In this document: positions 22,991 through 34,772 of the stretch, in pieces | Layout: each line of letters begins with the position of its first letter | Position numbering within the stretch: position 1 is the first letter of the stretch | Assembly (NCBI GenBank): GCA_033980235.1 | Contig: CM067079.1 | Span: 27,609,562 to 27,673,561 of the forward strand | Length of the DNA: 64,000 nucleotides | Direction: 5' to 3' | DNA from: Diadema setosum | Taxonomy: Eukaryota > Echinodermata > Echinoidea > Diadematoida > Diadematidae | Notes under the pieces: generated by a model | The model's database searches: none | Seen by the model: only the letters and a program-made list of their open reading frames with translations | What the model was told of the DNA's origin: nothing | Program-made: the position numbers and the translations under genes

Positions 22991-25050
22991 TGTTTTTGGG
23001 GGTGTTTTGGTCAACGTTGGTTCGTTTGTTTGTCCGTGTGCAAAGCAACTCAAAGAGTAGATAGAGAAATTGGATGAAACTTACAAGAAAGGTTGAGAAT
23101 GACACAAGCAACAAAATATGATTAAATGTGGGTAGTAATTCGAGAATTTGGGGGGAATTTTGACATTTTGGCAAGTAGGGTCAATAAACGTGGGAGTTCA
23201 AGCTGCGCATTTTAGAGGTTTTTAAACGCACACTAAAGTGCGTACCTACGCAGCCATACAGTTTGTTTTTCAGGAGTTATGCTATAGTCGCGGAGTACAC
23301 GTTAATTACGTTTGTTAAGGCTGCAATGCTGCACCATGTTCAACTTCGTTGTGATAAGTACAGCACAATTAAACATATACACGAACTAGAAATAACGCTA
23401 TGGCGACTGGTATAGCCTCCGCCATAATCCATGGATCTCCTTATAGGCCTAATAGGTCTGTTTAATGTCTTGACAATGTGTGATGACAGTTTCACATAAC
23501 TGGCAAAATACTGAAATTACAAATTTGTTACAAATGTGTCTGTTGTGGTTCACTCAGCAAACTTCCAGGCTTACACGTTGTTGTAATAAAGAGATGTAGG
23601 ACGAGCGTTTACCATAAAAGACCTTTGTAGCTTCCTTTATTCTCTCTTGCATAGACGTACAATACTCGATGCAATGCAACGCAATGCAGTACAGTGAGGT
23701 ATGATATCGTAAAACAGGAACGTGCGGTGGTATGCGGTACATGGTACGATATGCAGTAGCAGTAGTAGCTGTAGATACTGTAGCTAGTTGTAGTATATGC
23801 AGTAGTAAATTCAACAACTGTGTCTGTTACACCTGAAATAATGACCAAACACATATAAACACAGTTAACTCAACTTTCTGTTATGTGGACAAGTTATGCC
23901 AATCAATACAACTGTATGTGCATTCACCTTTCCCTGAATGCTATAACAAATACACTTGAAGTGTATGTTTCAACTTCTGTTAAATTTTGGCACCAAAATT
24001 CCTTCACATGTGCATGTGCCACCAAAGGAAGATTCACACATTCATGTTCATGTACATGTCTAAACTGTCTTGCCAGTCATGACATAATCTACATCAGCTG
24101 TTGCTGTTATATCTTTGAGTTATGTTGTCCCAAGGTATCAATGAAATATCGTTTTTGCTCATACGGGTTTGTTCTTTTTTTTTACATAAACAGTCCTTGC
24201 TCATCATTAATACATCACTGGCTAGAAATATGTTGCATACAACATACATGTATTATCCAACCTCTACCAATAGGTAAACCAGTTGCAAGTTTAACATGTG
24301 AATTATTCTTTGATTGCATCTCACAGGACTGCCTAACTACCATGAATCAGCCACTCGAGGAGTTTGTTCACATGAAACAGGCTGAAATAATAAACTGTGC
24401 CACTACTTTGTTTAATTATTCCCAATATAAACATCTGCAATTACATTATACAGTATGTGATTATTACCAAAGGGCGCCTAATTTGAGACTATGCGAAAGG
24501 CGTATCACCTTATATTTACCCCAAAATATCACTCCGCCTCTTTTATTGGCGTGAACCGGTTACCAAGGAACACCAAGCCAGCTAATTACTAATAAAATAG
24601 TTCCTGAACAGACCGAATTCACATTATTTTTACTGCAATTGCGAATCCACCTCAAACACAATTATCAATCCTTACAATTGTTCTTCAAACAATCAATAAC
24701 ACTCCATATCGCTTTCTCAAACCCCAATCAGACACCAAATGTCTTTTAAACTTGCACTAGACCTAGTTACAGCACGCTCAAGGGCCGTGAATCAAACTTT
24801 CAATAGGCAAGTGCACACAATGTCAATGTCATGAACGATCGAAGCTAAGAATGCTAACTGATCGAGCAAACCACAAATCTAACAATCACCCTTTGCACTA
24901 TTAAATTGATCCACAAGGGTCACAAAACTATAGATTTTAAGGTCTAACAACCCCACCTTCTTTGCTGGCATAAATCTTACACAAAGACACTCGGTTCTGG
25001 AAGTTGCGAATGAGTGCTTCACCTCGAATACTCGCTGTGTGGTGATGCAT
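22991..25050. other. Intron sequence, no gene supported
   Basis: A long open frame on the + strand (23883-24554) shows no domain and has poor codon character. Near 23585-23640 there are AATAAAG-type signals that could belong to a decayed LTR. The remainder is unique AT-rich sequence. Confidence 0.35.
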
Positions 25051-25051
25051 C

Positions 25052-25257
25052 ACTAGCGTGCGTCTGGCGTGTTCATATTAGGGAGCTTTAGATTTTAGAC
25101 GCGCGGACGTTCAAAGAGAAAAAAAAACATGATCTGAGCGTGCGCAGTAGCGCGGATCAAGTTACTGCGCACGCTCAGATCATGTTTTTTTCTCTTTGAA
25201 CGTCCGCGCGTCTAAAATCTAACGCTCCCTATTATGAACACGCCAGACGCACGATAG
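25052..25257. mobile_element. MITE with near-perfect inverted arms
   Basis: Arms of about 95 bp surround a 13-bp centre (GCGCGGATCAAGT). The inner arms start with TAGGGAGCTTTAGATTTTAG and end with CTAAAATCTAACGCTCCCTA. Another 30 bp on each side (GCGTCTGGCGTGTTCAT and its reverse) also pair. There is no coding capacity. The arms differ by only a few bases, which suggests a recent insertion or repair as a hairpin. Confidence 0.85.
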
Positions 25258-25519
25258 TCTCTTCACCAGCCGTGCTAAACTATCCAAACAAATTATATGA
25301 TAGCACAGTTAACACTGTATCAAGAAGTGTACAAATGGCAAGATATGGTTGTAAACTTATAAGGATTGCTTCCAGTCAGCAATACCTCAAACACACCTTG
25401 CCTTTGGAGAGGCAATTAAAAATAAATGTACAAATGTATGCCACCTTCATTATTAACATGTCATATCATGACAGTGTCGAATGTTCACTTTCCTTGAACT
25501 AGGTCTGCTTTACTTTATA

Positions 25520-26495
25520 AGAGTGCAGGTATATGTATTTGGGGATTTGGGGATTTTTACTTGACTTTTGACCCTTTTATAAGTTTGTGCATTTAGTAAT
25601 TTTCAAGGTATAAAGAAAAGGTGCAATTTCGGTATTGAATAGATTTTTTTTTTTTAATTTTAGCCTGGCCTTTCACCCTTGACCTTTGACCTATGACCCT
25701 AAACTTCCCAAGAGAAATCACTGTCAGGCAGAGCATGGTATTGCGTAAATATGTATTAAGTTTCATGATGATACTTTGAGCCACTTCGAGATATGGAGAA
25801 AGAAGTGAAATTTAGCACTTTCACTTGACCTTCAACCTTTTGGGCAAAAAAAAAAAGAAGAAACTATCCAAAGAATCTCTATTGCTCTATTGGGTAACAC
25901 ATGTTTTCACCAAGTTTCAAGAAAGATCCTGCAGGCATTGCATAAATATGAGGGAAAGGTGAAATTTTGAGGAGTTGACCTTGACCTATGACCCATGACA
26001 CCAAAATTCTCTAGACAATCCCTGCCAGTCAGTACATGGATATGTACTAGGTTCCATGAAGTTACCTTGAACCATTACTGAGCTATGGAGAAATGTGAAA
26101 TTTTAACATTCACTTGACCTTTGACTTTTCACCTTTGACCTCGTGACTCGAAACTCTCTCTAGAGAGTCTTTATTGGGTAGTTTATGTACACAATAAGTT
26201 TCAAGAAAATATCTTCAGGCATTGCATAGAATATGGGGGAAATAGTGAAATTTTGAGCATTTAACCTTGACCTTTTGACCTTTGACCTCTTGCCGATTTC
26301 TTAAAAAAAAACTACTTAATTAATTGATCCATCAAACGTCATCCTTGTCCCAAGTTTGGTGAAATTTGCTTCATCAAGTTATCGCTTTAACAAATGGGGA
26401 CGGACATACTGACGTACGCACATACGGACGGACGTACGTATAATACGTAAACATAATGCCTCCGGCACCCTTCGGGCGGACGCATAAAAAAGAAC
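25520..26495. repeat. TGACCTTTGACC-rich interspersed repeat
   Basis: The block has at least five clusters of TGACCTTTGACC or TTGACCTATGACCC (near 25670, 25830, 25978, 26115 and 26265), separated by about 150 bp with related text such as AAGTTTCAAGAAA and GAAATTTTGAG. It ends in GGACGGACGTACGTA and GCCTCCGGCACCC, the usual end of a repeat widespread in marine animals. The clusters are good matches to DR1 nuclear-receptor sites (AGGTCA spaced by one). Confidence 0.65.
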
Positions 26496-26539
26496 GAAGT
26501 AGGGATTTACGAAGATTGCACCTGAAATGGAAAACCTAC

Positions 26540-26778
26540 TGTTATATACTATGCTGGACTGGAGTTACCTTTAGGTGTGTCTCTGTAGTCTGGCTGCTGG
26601 TTGTGAAGTGCTCCATATAGCATGCTGTCTTGAACTGCGGTACTGTGGTATAGCACTGGCATTCCAATGTTCATTCAGGCCTGGGCATAATTATTCGGAA
26701 CTATGCACAGCAGTCATGCTGCACTGCCAGGCAGGGCTCCTATTCATTAGGGCACTGAGCTATTCTATTTACATAACA
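26540..26778 (-). repeat. 3' LTR of the Ty3 element
   Basis: 239 bp starting TGTTATATAC and ending ATAACA (as read on the + strand). The sequence matches the LTR at 31993-32231 over its full length as far as I can see by eye. Confidence 0.9.
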
Positions 26779-26792
26779 CTCCTCCTTCCTCA
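26779..26792 (-). promoter_or_regulatory. Polypurine tract of the Ty3 element
   Basis: Read on the minus strand, the bases next to the 3' LTR are GAGGAAGGAGGAG, a run of purines at the place where plus-strand DNA synthesis is primed in LTR retrotransposons. Confidence 0.7.
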
Positions 26793-27047
26793 GATTGTTT
26801 GTTGATCATCCAAAATAATCAATCATTCCCAAAACGTTGATGATCCTCAATTCATAACAGAACTGAACTTGTTTCAGCAATTTTGTCCTCCAGTAATTTT
26901 GTTATTACTGTTCTGTTCAGCACTCTAGTTTGCAGTGTCATTTTCTTGAAGTTTTAAAACTAAAAAGTAATTGATTTGCATGCATAATTCAAAGATCCTC
27001 CTGGGAACATATAACAAAACAATGCATGCTCTCCTTTTCTTTTACGA

Positions 27048-27421
27048 TTATTTATAATCCAATCTGTCTGGAGGCCGTCGATTCCGGACTGGGAATCTGC
27101 GAGGGCGTGGTGCCGATTCAGGTTCAGTCTGAGGTGCAGGTGGTTCCTCAGGTTGATTACATGGTGTATTGTCTTTCCCTTGCACATTGTGTGAAAAGGG
27201 GATATCCTCCTCATCATCTGTCACTGTAGATTGCATGTTCGATGCTCCCCTAATCAAGTGATCAATATGTACATGACGTTGTTTGTCACCAACTTGAACA
27301 ACATATCCAACTGGTCCCAAAGCCTGCAAAATTACTCCATGGTCCCATTTGTCCTTCCCTCTGAATGAACGAACCATAACATGATCATCAGGTGCAAAGT
27401 GCCGAACACTGTTTTTTCCTT
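27048..27421 (-). pseudogene. Ty3 integrase C-terminal region
   Basis: The minus strand encodes VRSFRGKDKWDHGVILQALG and then a VGYVVQVGDKQRHVHIDHL stretch, followed by an acidic and proline-rich tail with RRFPVRNRRPPDRL. This is the usual C-terminal chromatin/DNA-binding part of mag-like integrases. It is in another frame from the integrase core ending at 27424, so a frameshift separates the two. Confidence 0.75.
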
Positions 27422-27423
27422 TG

Positions 27424-28427
27424 TCATGAGTTTCCTTGATTGCTTCTTGTTTCCTCTCCAGTTTCTGCTAAGGAAGGTTTGATGAGGCTCATGCGTGTAC
27501 GTGGTTGTCTCTTCAGTAGTAACTCAGCTGGAGTATGTTCAGTCAGTGAATGTGGTGTGTTGCGATAAACAAAAAGAAAATTGGCAATCTGATGCTGGAT
27601 TGACAGTCCACTCTGCTTGTACGCCTTAAGGTATTGTTTCAAGGTTTGAACACAGCGTTCTACTGCTCCATTGGAAGCAGGGTGATATGGCGGAAATCTG
27701 ATGTGATTCACACCATTCTTTTTCATGAATTCATAAAATTGGGCAGAAATGAACTGTGGTCCATTGTCTGAAACAAATTGTTCAGGAAGACCGTGTATGG
27801 CGAAAATGTGCCTCAAAATGTCGATCATTCCACTAGTCGTCGTAGTGTTCATTGGATACGCTTCCATCCATTTTGAATAAACGTCAACAAGTATGAAGAA
27901 ATGCTGACCATCTAGCTCTGCAAAATCTGCATGAACTCTCTCCCAAACTCTTGAAGGCCATTTCCATGAGTGAAGTGGTGCTGTTGGTGGTTGATTCCTT
28001 GTATGAAGACAAATGTGGCAATTCCTTGCCAGTGACTCAATCTCTTGATCCAAACGAGGCCACCAGAAGAAACTGCGTGCCAGATTCTTCATACGGCTCA
28101 TACCGATATGCCCATCATTTAGTTCTGTCAACATCTGAGTTTGCAGACTTGCAGGAATGATGACTCTTAATCCCCAAATCAAAACATTCTGTTCCACTGA
28201 CATTTCATGTCGACGATAGAAGTAGGGTCTAAGACGTTCATCGTAGATTGTGCTGGGCCATCCTCTCTTGGTGTATTCTAACACCTGTCGTAGCACTGGG
28301 TCCTTGGCTGTGGCAGCAGCAATTTCCTTAGATGTCAAAGGCAGTTCATTTACATGTGTGTAATGGAAAATGTTCTCTTCTATGCTATCAGCATGATCCA
28401 CATTGATAGGAAGTCTAGACAGGCCAT
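27424..28427 (-). pseudogene. Ty3 integrase core
   Basis: The frame contains the HHCC zinc motif (H-x-G-x-x-R then C-x-x-C in NCHICLHTRN) and the DDE core: VHADFAELDG (first D), VSDNGPQF (second D), and PYHPASNGAVERCVQTLK (E). The catalytic triad is intact. The product would insert the cDNA into the genome. Its upstream part (SRLPINVDHADS, linking to RNase H) is cut at 28427 by the foldback insertion, so this frame is separated from RT by about 1 kb. Confidence 0.85.
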
Positions 28428-29489
28428 TATGACGGGCGTGGAGTGACGAAATTCAACACAACCATACAACTATACAGCCATGGTATGGATGTCAGGTTTT
28501 AACCAATCAGAACGCAAGAAACCTTACAACTATGCAACTGTGCAACTATGCAACTGTGCAACTGTACAGCCCTAGAATGCCTGTATGGTTGTCACTCGCA
28601 CGGGCCGAAGTGCCATTAACCGAACAACCATGCATCCCTACATGCATTACGGAACGCCTGTCGGATTTTAGCCAATCAGGACGTGAAAAACTCGACAGAC
28701 ATACATAAATACATGAGTGTGGGAACGGCTGTAGTGTTTTAGCCAATCAGGACGCGAAAAAAACCGACGGACATACATGCATGGGTGTGGGAAAGACTGT
28801 AGGGTTTTAGCACACCAGAATACAATAGATTCGACAGACATACGTACATGCATTAGTGAGAGACGGCTGTTGGGGTTTTAACCATTCAGCCTTTCCCTCT
28901 GCACGTAATTAGCCTTGGGGCTCTGCTAACCACTGACATCCCCTGACAGATTTATTGTACCGTTGGTGCAATGGTTTCCATTCCTTTCCACATCAAGGGT
29001 TCATGACCTGCCCCCTAAGGCAGCTGTGGACGTATACTCAGGGAGGTGCTTCGAGAGAATGAAACTATACATGTGTGTATATCTGTCGAGTTTATTGCAT
29101 TCTGGTGTCCTAAAACCCTACAGCCATTCCCACATCCATGCATGTATGTCTGTTGGGTTTTTCGCGTCCAGATTGGCTAAAACCCTACAGCCGTCCTACA
29201 CTCATGTATTTATGTATGTCTGTTGGGTTTTTCGCGTCCTGATTGGCTAAAACCCGACAGGCGTTCAGTAATGGGATGCAGGGACGTATGGTTGTTCGGT
29301 TAATGGCACTTCGGCCCGTGCGAGTGACAACCATACAGGCATTCTAGGGCTGTACAGTTGCACAGTTGCATAGTTGCACAGTTGCATAGTTGTACGGTTT
29401 CTTGCGTTCTGATTGGCTAAAACCTGACATCCATTCCATGGCTGTATAGTTCCATAGTTGTACTAATTTTGACTCCCCTCGCCCGCCAT
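28428..29489. mobile_element. Foldback element inserted in the Ty3 pol gene
   Basis: This 1,062-bp element is bounded by a 7-bp duplication AGGCCAT (28421-28427 and 29490-29496). The arms are inverted copies: GACGGGCGTGGAG at the left end pairs with CTCCCCTCGCCCGCC at the right. Then CTATACAGCCATGG, a minisatellite of CAACTATGCAACTGTG units, CACTCGCACGGGCCGAAGTG, and tandem ACCAATCAGGACG-CGAAAAA units all recur reversed in the right arm. The centre (28900-29060) is unpaired. There is no transposase. Removing it and one duplication restores the continuity of the RNase H-integrase region, so it arrived after the retrotransposon. Confidence 0.85.
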
Positions 29490-30553
29490 AGGCCATCAGC
29501 ATTCTTGTGATGTGCGCTGCCTTTGTATTTGATGTCATAGCTGTAGGCTGATAAGATCAGCGCCCAGCGCTGCATTCGAGCTGCCGCTATAGTTGGAACT
29601 CCCGTCTTGGGTCCAAGTATCGTTACTAACGGTTTGTGATCTGTCACAAGGGTGAATTGTCGTCCATAAATATATGGATGAAACTTCTTTACTCCAAATA
29701 TCAGTGAGAGTGCTTCCTTCTCTAGCTGTGCATAGTTCCGCTCACTGCTGGTCAATGTGCGAGATGCAAAAGCAATCGGACGTTCCTCTCCATCTGGCAT
29801 GATGTGGGACAAGACAGCTCCTACCCCGTATGGTGAAGCATCACATGCAAGACACATAGGGAGATTTGCATCATAATGAGCAAGCACTTGAGCAGATGCC
29901 AGCTGGTCCTTTGAAGCCTCAAATGCCTTGTCACAGTCAACTGTCCATTTCCACGGGGTACTGCTTGATAGCAATGCATTCAGTGGATGAATCATAGAAG
30001 ACAGGTTTGGCAGGAATCTAGCATAGTACTGCAACATGCCCAAGTACGAACGTAGTTCCTGCACATTCCTTGGCTTAGGTGCATCTTTCACTGCTTGCAC
30101 CTTCTCTGGTGTGGGATGTAGTCCTTCAGCATCCACGATGTAGCCCAAGTACTCTACACTTGACTTCATGAACTCACATTTGGCCAACTTAAGTCGAAGA
30201 CTATTCTGCTCCAGACGTTGGAGTACAGCATCCAATCTCTCCAAATGTTCCGACTCTGTTTTTCCTGAAATGAGCATATCATCCAGAAAGCAAACAACTC
30301 CATCCAGTCCTTGCAAGACTTGTTCCATAGCGGCTTGGAAGATAGCAGGTGCGCTTGCAACACCGAATGGAAGTCGAGTATACTGATAAAGTCCACGATG
30401 AGTGGTGATCGTCAGATACTTGCGAGAGTCTTCCTCCAGAATCATCTGCTGATAAGCCTGTGATAAGTCTAGCTTGGTAAAATAGCATCCACCAGCTAGA
30501 GTTGAGAACAAATCCTGTGGATTAGGTAATGGGTACTGGTCGACATCCAACAC
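29490..30553 (-). pseudogene. Ty3 reverse transcriptase and RNase H
   Basis: Minus-strand frame with the RT blocks DVDQYPLPNPQDLF, FTKLDLSQAYQQM (first catalytic D), LPFGVASAPAIFQ, and CFLDDML (FLDD active site), followed by the RNase H start TLACDASPYGVGAV-type block (here CLACDASPYGVGAVLS), ASRTLTSSERNYAQLEKEAL and VTDHKPL. It runs into the foldback at KNADGL. The enzymes would copy element RNA into DNA and remove the RNA. Catalytic residues look intact; the upstream junction at about 30590 is frameshifted. Confidence 0.88.
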
Positions 30554-30596
30554 AGGATTGATGGTTGTCTTGTAATCACCACAAATGCGAACTGAG

Positions 30597-31451
30597 TTAT
30601 CCGTCTTGGGAACAACTTTCTTTCAATGCATATGGCACAGGTCTTGCCTTGTTGAAGCGAGGATGTGCCTCACTTTTCACTTTGATTTTTGCCTTGTGAT
30701 TTGTCATGGTTCCAAGTCCAGGCTCAAACACTGCTTTGTGTCTTGACTGGATCAACGGTAAGTCATCCTTCAGTGACTTCGGAGAAACAGTAAACATTGA
30801 CTTCCAATCCACTTTGATCCTTTTCAACCAGTTCCTTCCAAAAATTGCTGGTTGGCCTGTAGTATCCGCCACTACAACAACATCAGATATGATCTGGTCG
30901 GCGTATCGTACTTTCACTTGTGCTTGCCCCAATACAGGCAATGCATCTCCTGAGTATGTCCTGAACTTGTATGCAGACTTTTCCAAATTGATGTGTTGCA
31001 GATTCTTGCGATAAAGATCAGCTGGGATGACACTCATTGATGCACCTGTGTCAATTTCCATCTCCAGCGGTCTATCGTTAATCTCAACTGTAACCTTGAG
31101 CGCATCTTCCCCGGACTTCTGCGAGACAGTGAACAATCCAAGTGTGCGCATTTCCTTGACTTCACAATTGTCATCTATGGATGATTCAGATGCAACATAC
31201 TTAGTCGATTTGCTTTTGCACTTTGCAGCCAAATGACCTAATTTTCCACAATTGTTGCACTTGTACGACTTGTATCTACACATTGCTGGATTGTGAACAC
31301 CTTTTCCACATCGATAACATTCTCTTCTCTCCCTTGAATCTGAGAAGTTTGACTGCTGCTCTCTCTTCTTTGGTGGTCCACGCGAATGGAATCCAGTGTA
31401 GCCACCACTGACTTTCTTGACTTCACTTTCTCCAACAGCTTCTCCTTTCAT
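30597..31451 (-). pseudogene. Ty3 gag nucleocapsid and protease
   Basis: Two zinc knuckles are seen near the start (CYRCGKGVHNPAMC-type and CNNCGKLGHLAAKC), then an aspartic protease with METDTGA-like motif (MEIDTGASMSVIP). The frame continues toward RT with VKSEAHPRFNKARPVPY and then shifts frame before the RT block. The knuckles bind element RNA and the protease cuts Gag-Pol. The first knuckle is unusual in lacking the standard C-x-x-x-x-H spacing. Confidence 0.85.
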
Positions 31452-31528
31452 TTCACGCGTATTTCAGTCAGCAAGCTCCATGGCTAATGCAAGATCCAGT
31501 GCTTTGTCGAATGTGAGATTCGCTTCGC

Positions 31529-31960
31529 TTAACAACCTCTTCTGAATGACTGTGCTTTGAAGACCACAACAAATTTATCTCTCAGGGCTTCCTTCAAAAA
31601 TGCATCAAACTTGCATGTGTCGGACAACCGCCTCAACTTTGCAGCATACTCTGACACTGATTCATGTGAATGCTGATTCCGCTGATGAAATTTGAATCTT
31701 TCCGCAATAACCAATGGTTGAGGAGACAAGTGGGTGGTCAAAGCTGAAATTAATTCAGAATATTTCTTCTGGGAGGGTAGATCAGGGCTCACTAAGCTCT
31801 TCAAAAGTGCATAAGTTTTTGCACCAATGACACTCAAAAACACTGCAACTTTCTTCCCTTCTTGCACATCATTTGCCACCATAAACTGCTCAAATCTTTC
31901 AATGTAGGTGGAAAAATCCTCAGTTCCAGGATTATATTCCCCAATGCGGCCGAAATTCAT
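31529..31960 (-). pseudogene. Ty3 gag capsid region
   Basis: The ATG (31958-31960) lies 32 bp after the 5' LTR and opens MNFGRIGEYNPGTEDFSTYI, followed by a helical capsid-like segment with FLSVIGAKTYALLKSLVSP and HQRNQHSHESVSEYAAKLRR. This matches gag of mag-like elements. A frameshift near 31530 separates it from the knuckle-protease frame. Confidence 0.8.
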
Positions 31961-31977
31961 GGTGGTGGTGTTCAGTT

Positions 31978-31992
31978 TCTCCTCGTCGCCAC
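31978..31992 (-). promoter_or_regulatory. Primer-binding site of the Ty3 element
   Basis: Directly after the 5' LTR, read on the minus strand, is GTGGCGACGAGGAG. The TGG matches the CCA end of a tRNA, one base from the LTR. I cannot say which tRNA it pairs with. Confidence 0.55.
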
Positions 31993-32231
31993 TGTTATAT
32001 ACTATGCTGGACTGGAGTTACCTTTAGGTGTGTCTCTGTAGTCTGGCTGCTGGTTGTGAAGTGCTCCATATAGCATGCTGTCTTGAACTGCGGTACTGTG
32101 GTATAGCACTGGCATTCCAATGTTCATTCAGGCCTGGGCATAATTATTCGGAACTATGCACAGCAGTCATGCTGCACTGCCAGGCAGGGCTCCTATTCAT
32201 TAGGGCACTGAGCTATTCTATTTACATAACA
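31993..32231 (-). repeat. 5' LTR of the Ty3 element
   Basis: 239 bp, same ends as the left LTR (TGTTATATAC to ATAACA on the + strand). As the element is on the minus strand this is the upstream LTR and would carry its promoter. Confidence 0.9.
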
Positions 32232-32421
32232 CCTATGTCAGATTAATGTTTCACATGGGTTAAGGCAACAGTAGAGACACACCTGCAGCCACATGGTGGA
32301 AAGGCATGCTGGGTCCAGTGAGGCCCGATTTAGACCAGTCAGCATAGTTTGTCGATCAGTAACAACGACCATATAAAGTAATCAATAATGTGTGGTTATA
32401 TCTTCTTTTGCCTTGGTCCAG

Positions 32422-32544
32422 ACCAAACAGTACAAGCGGCATGAAAACAGCGTGATGGTAGAAGGCTTTCCTGTCGAGTTTCTACTCTCCGTGGAGGACA
32501 GTTATACCACGGTCAAATGTGATGCTGGTCCTTTTGCCTTAAAG
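32422..32544 (+). CDS. Tandem ZU5-UPA protein, module 1 UPA middle exon
   Basis: This 123-bp exon follows CCTTGGTCCAG and ends at a GTAAAT donor; both ends are phase 0. It encodes TKQYKRHENSVMVEGFPVEF, then LLSVEDSYTTVKCDAGPFALK. The position and pattern match the UPA part of UNC5 after the E-x-x-x-x-x-R segment, ending in strands like F-x-x-S-x-x-x-L-x-LS. The exon in module 2 is 49199-49324, also phase 0-0, with TEQYKQHESHL at the start. The 19-kb intron in front of it holds the Ty3 element. Confidence 0.8.
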
Positions 32545-32699
32545 GTAAATGGGGTATACATTTGACAAAGAAGATTTCGTTGCAAATTCTTTTCGCAAAA
32601 GTAGTGCAGACTCTAATTCTCATTTTTACATATTAGGAGAAAATTTGTTTCTTCTCAGTTGATTTACTTAATTCTCAATAATTATATTCCTCAAATATG

Positions 32700-32743
<44 letters not shown>

Positions 32744-34772
32744 GGCTGGGCATATCCGTTGGTTATAGTTTCTTGAGGATTTATAAAAAGTGCTCTAAGC
32801 TTTGAATTATGTGCATACCTGTGCTTGCGTGTCTTGTCCGCTACCAGCGAGGGGCTGTGTGTAGTTACCTACTATAGACCATTCAACCTATAACTTTTTG
32901 TGGGGTAACCCAACACTAATTCCAAAAGTAGTAATTTCATTGCAGAGCAAGTCTTTGAGGCCTCATGAACACCATATTTAAAGTCCCAAAAAGTCCAGTG
33001 GAGCAAAATACCACAATTTTCATAATATGTGAAGTAGCATATCTGCTGAGAGAGAATTCATAAATATCGGCTTCCCGTTATCCAATTTGAAATTCAATTG
33101 TATAAACTTGTCTTTTGTAGATTAGTGAACACAACAAATGCCTTTTTTTTAATTGGTCATACAAATAAAATTTTCATATAATGCAAATTAGAAGTTACCG
33201 TAAGAGTACATTAAAACAACAGTACTCAACGTTGGCGTAAAGCATGTTTTGCATATGGGGACATGGGACTGGAGGGTAGCTTTTTGCGCCTCCCGAGGGG
33301 CTGCCCTTTTGACTATACAAGTATTGCAGAGCAATATCTCCTCTATCATTACATTGCATTTCTTGGAAACAAAAATGTCCTTGCAATACGGCACGATCGA
33401 ATTTTGAAAACATGTACTAGGTCTTACAAAAATATTTCCCACTTTTAATCCTTGATAGTTTGAAAACTATACATCAGATAACACTGTCATTGATATAAGT
33501 AATAACTGAAAAGTGTACGATTTTGTTGGAGGTGATTTGAATATGAGACTATGAATAAGTTTTATTAGATAATCAATGATTAATTCCAAAGTTAGGTACC
33601 AGATTTTGGTCAAATTTGAATCCTCTGTACAAAATGTTATTTTACACGAGAACCAATGGTGTGTATATGGGTGTGTGCTTACAATGACCCTAAAAATAAA
33701 CATGAATAACAAGAATACCACCTTTTTAGAGCTCTGCTGACTAGGCTTCTGGGCTCTTGCTCCAAGGCACATGAATGCTTTATATATAATTCATGATGGA
33801 TTGCCCTGAGCACTGCTAGTCTGAATTCATGGCAAAGGGTAAAATGCATGCACATGAAAAAAAAAAAGAATAAGCACATGTTTTCATGTGCTTCCATACT
33901 CTACATTTCAGGATGAATAAAGACTATCATATGTGATATTGGAATTTCTCATGAATATGTAATAGAGCATTTCAATCCTGGTCATTGCTCAGGACCATTG
34001 TCATGGTGTCAACTACACACTCCCATACACACTAATTGGCCCCTGAACAACATTAAAATTTTGTACAGCGGGTTAAAAACAGAGCAAAATCTGAAACCTA
34101 ACTTCAAAATTAAATCTTGGATTTGATGAAACTGATTTAAGCTATAATTTTTACATAACCTCCGACAAAATTATACACTATTCAGCTATTGCTCATATCA
34201 ATGTTAGTGTTATCTCATAAATTATATGTGGTTTTTGAACTATTAGGGATAAAAAGTGGGAAATGTTTTATGTAACACCTTGTACGTTTGGACATTATAT
34301 TCGCGTCATATATTGCATGTTTTTCAGTATTTACCATAGGGATGGGGTATTTTGGCACGTGCAACAAGGTTGCCATCCAATGTGCACCGTCTTCATTATG
34401 TAGATTTTGTAAAGGAAAGCTTCTTCTATCATTTTCATCACGTTTCATTGATACAAAGGTGTATTTAAATTTGTTGTATTTCGGAACTACTTTTGACATG
34501 TGATTTTTTTGGGGGGGAGGGGGAGGGTTCTAAGTTCCATATCCATGTATTTGCATATATATATATATATATCCATTCAGTTAAGAGGTAAACTTATGTA
34601 TAATCCATGTAAATATATTTCCAGTACTTCTTTTGTGTGATCGTTCTTTCATGTTTAAAAAGAATTACAGGGCATGTTGACGTGCCGGTTTTCACTAGAG
34701 TGTATTCGAAATATACCAGAGTTGCATGGTTTTCTTTATCATTTTTGTTTTCTCGTAAATTTACATTTCAAG
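32545..34772 (+). other. Intron with (TA)n tract
   Basis: A (TA)n microsatellite lies at 32704-32742. The remainder is AT-rich unique sequence with a G run at 34509-34528 and a short (TA)n at 34555-34571. I see no gene here. Confidence 0.5.

Larger units (their letters stand above)
26540..32231 (-). mobile_element. Ty3/gypsy LTR retrotransposon (mag/SURL-like), interrupted
   Basis: Two 239-bp LTRs flank gag-pol on the minus strand. Order from the 5' LTR (right): primer-binding site, gag, zinc knuckles and protease, RT, RNase H, integrase, purine tract, 3' LTR (left). RT precedes integrase, as in Ty3/gypsy elements, and there is no env-like frame. A 1,062-bp foldback element splits pol at 28428-29489, and at least two frameshifts break gag-pol. 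The flanks are CCTAC on the left and CCTAT on the right, a nearly perfect 5-bp target duplication. The LTRs look identical by eye, so insertion was recent even though the coding region is already damaged. Confidence 0.9.

Noticed and set aside
23883..24554. 223-residue open frame on the + strand
   Set aside because: The translation is rich in C, H, I, Y and L without any domain, signal or family pattern, has no splice context that fits the ZU5 gene, and lies in AT-rich repeat-like DNA. It looks accidental.
26575..26805. Open frame of 76 residues, repeated at 32028-32246
   Set aside because: It lies within the two LTRs; its duplication reflects the LTR repeat, not a gene.
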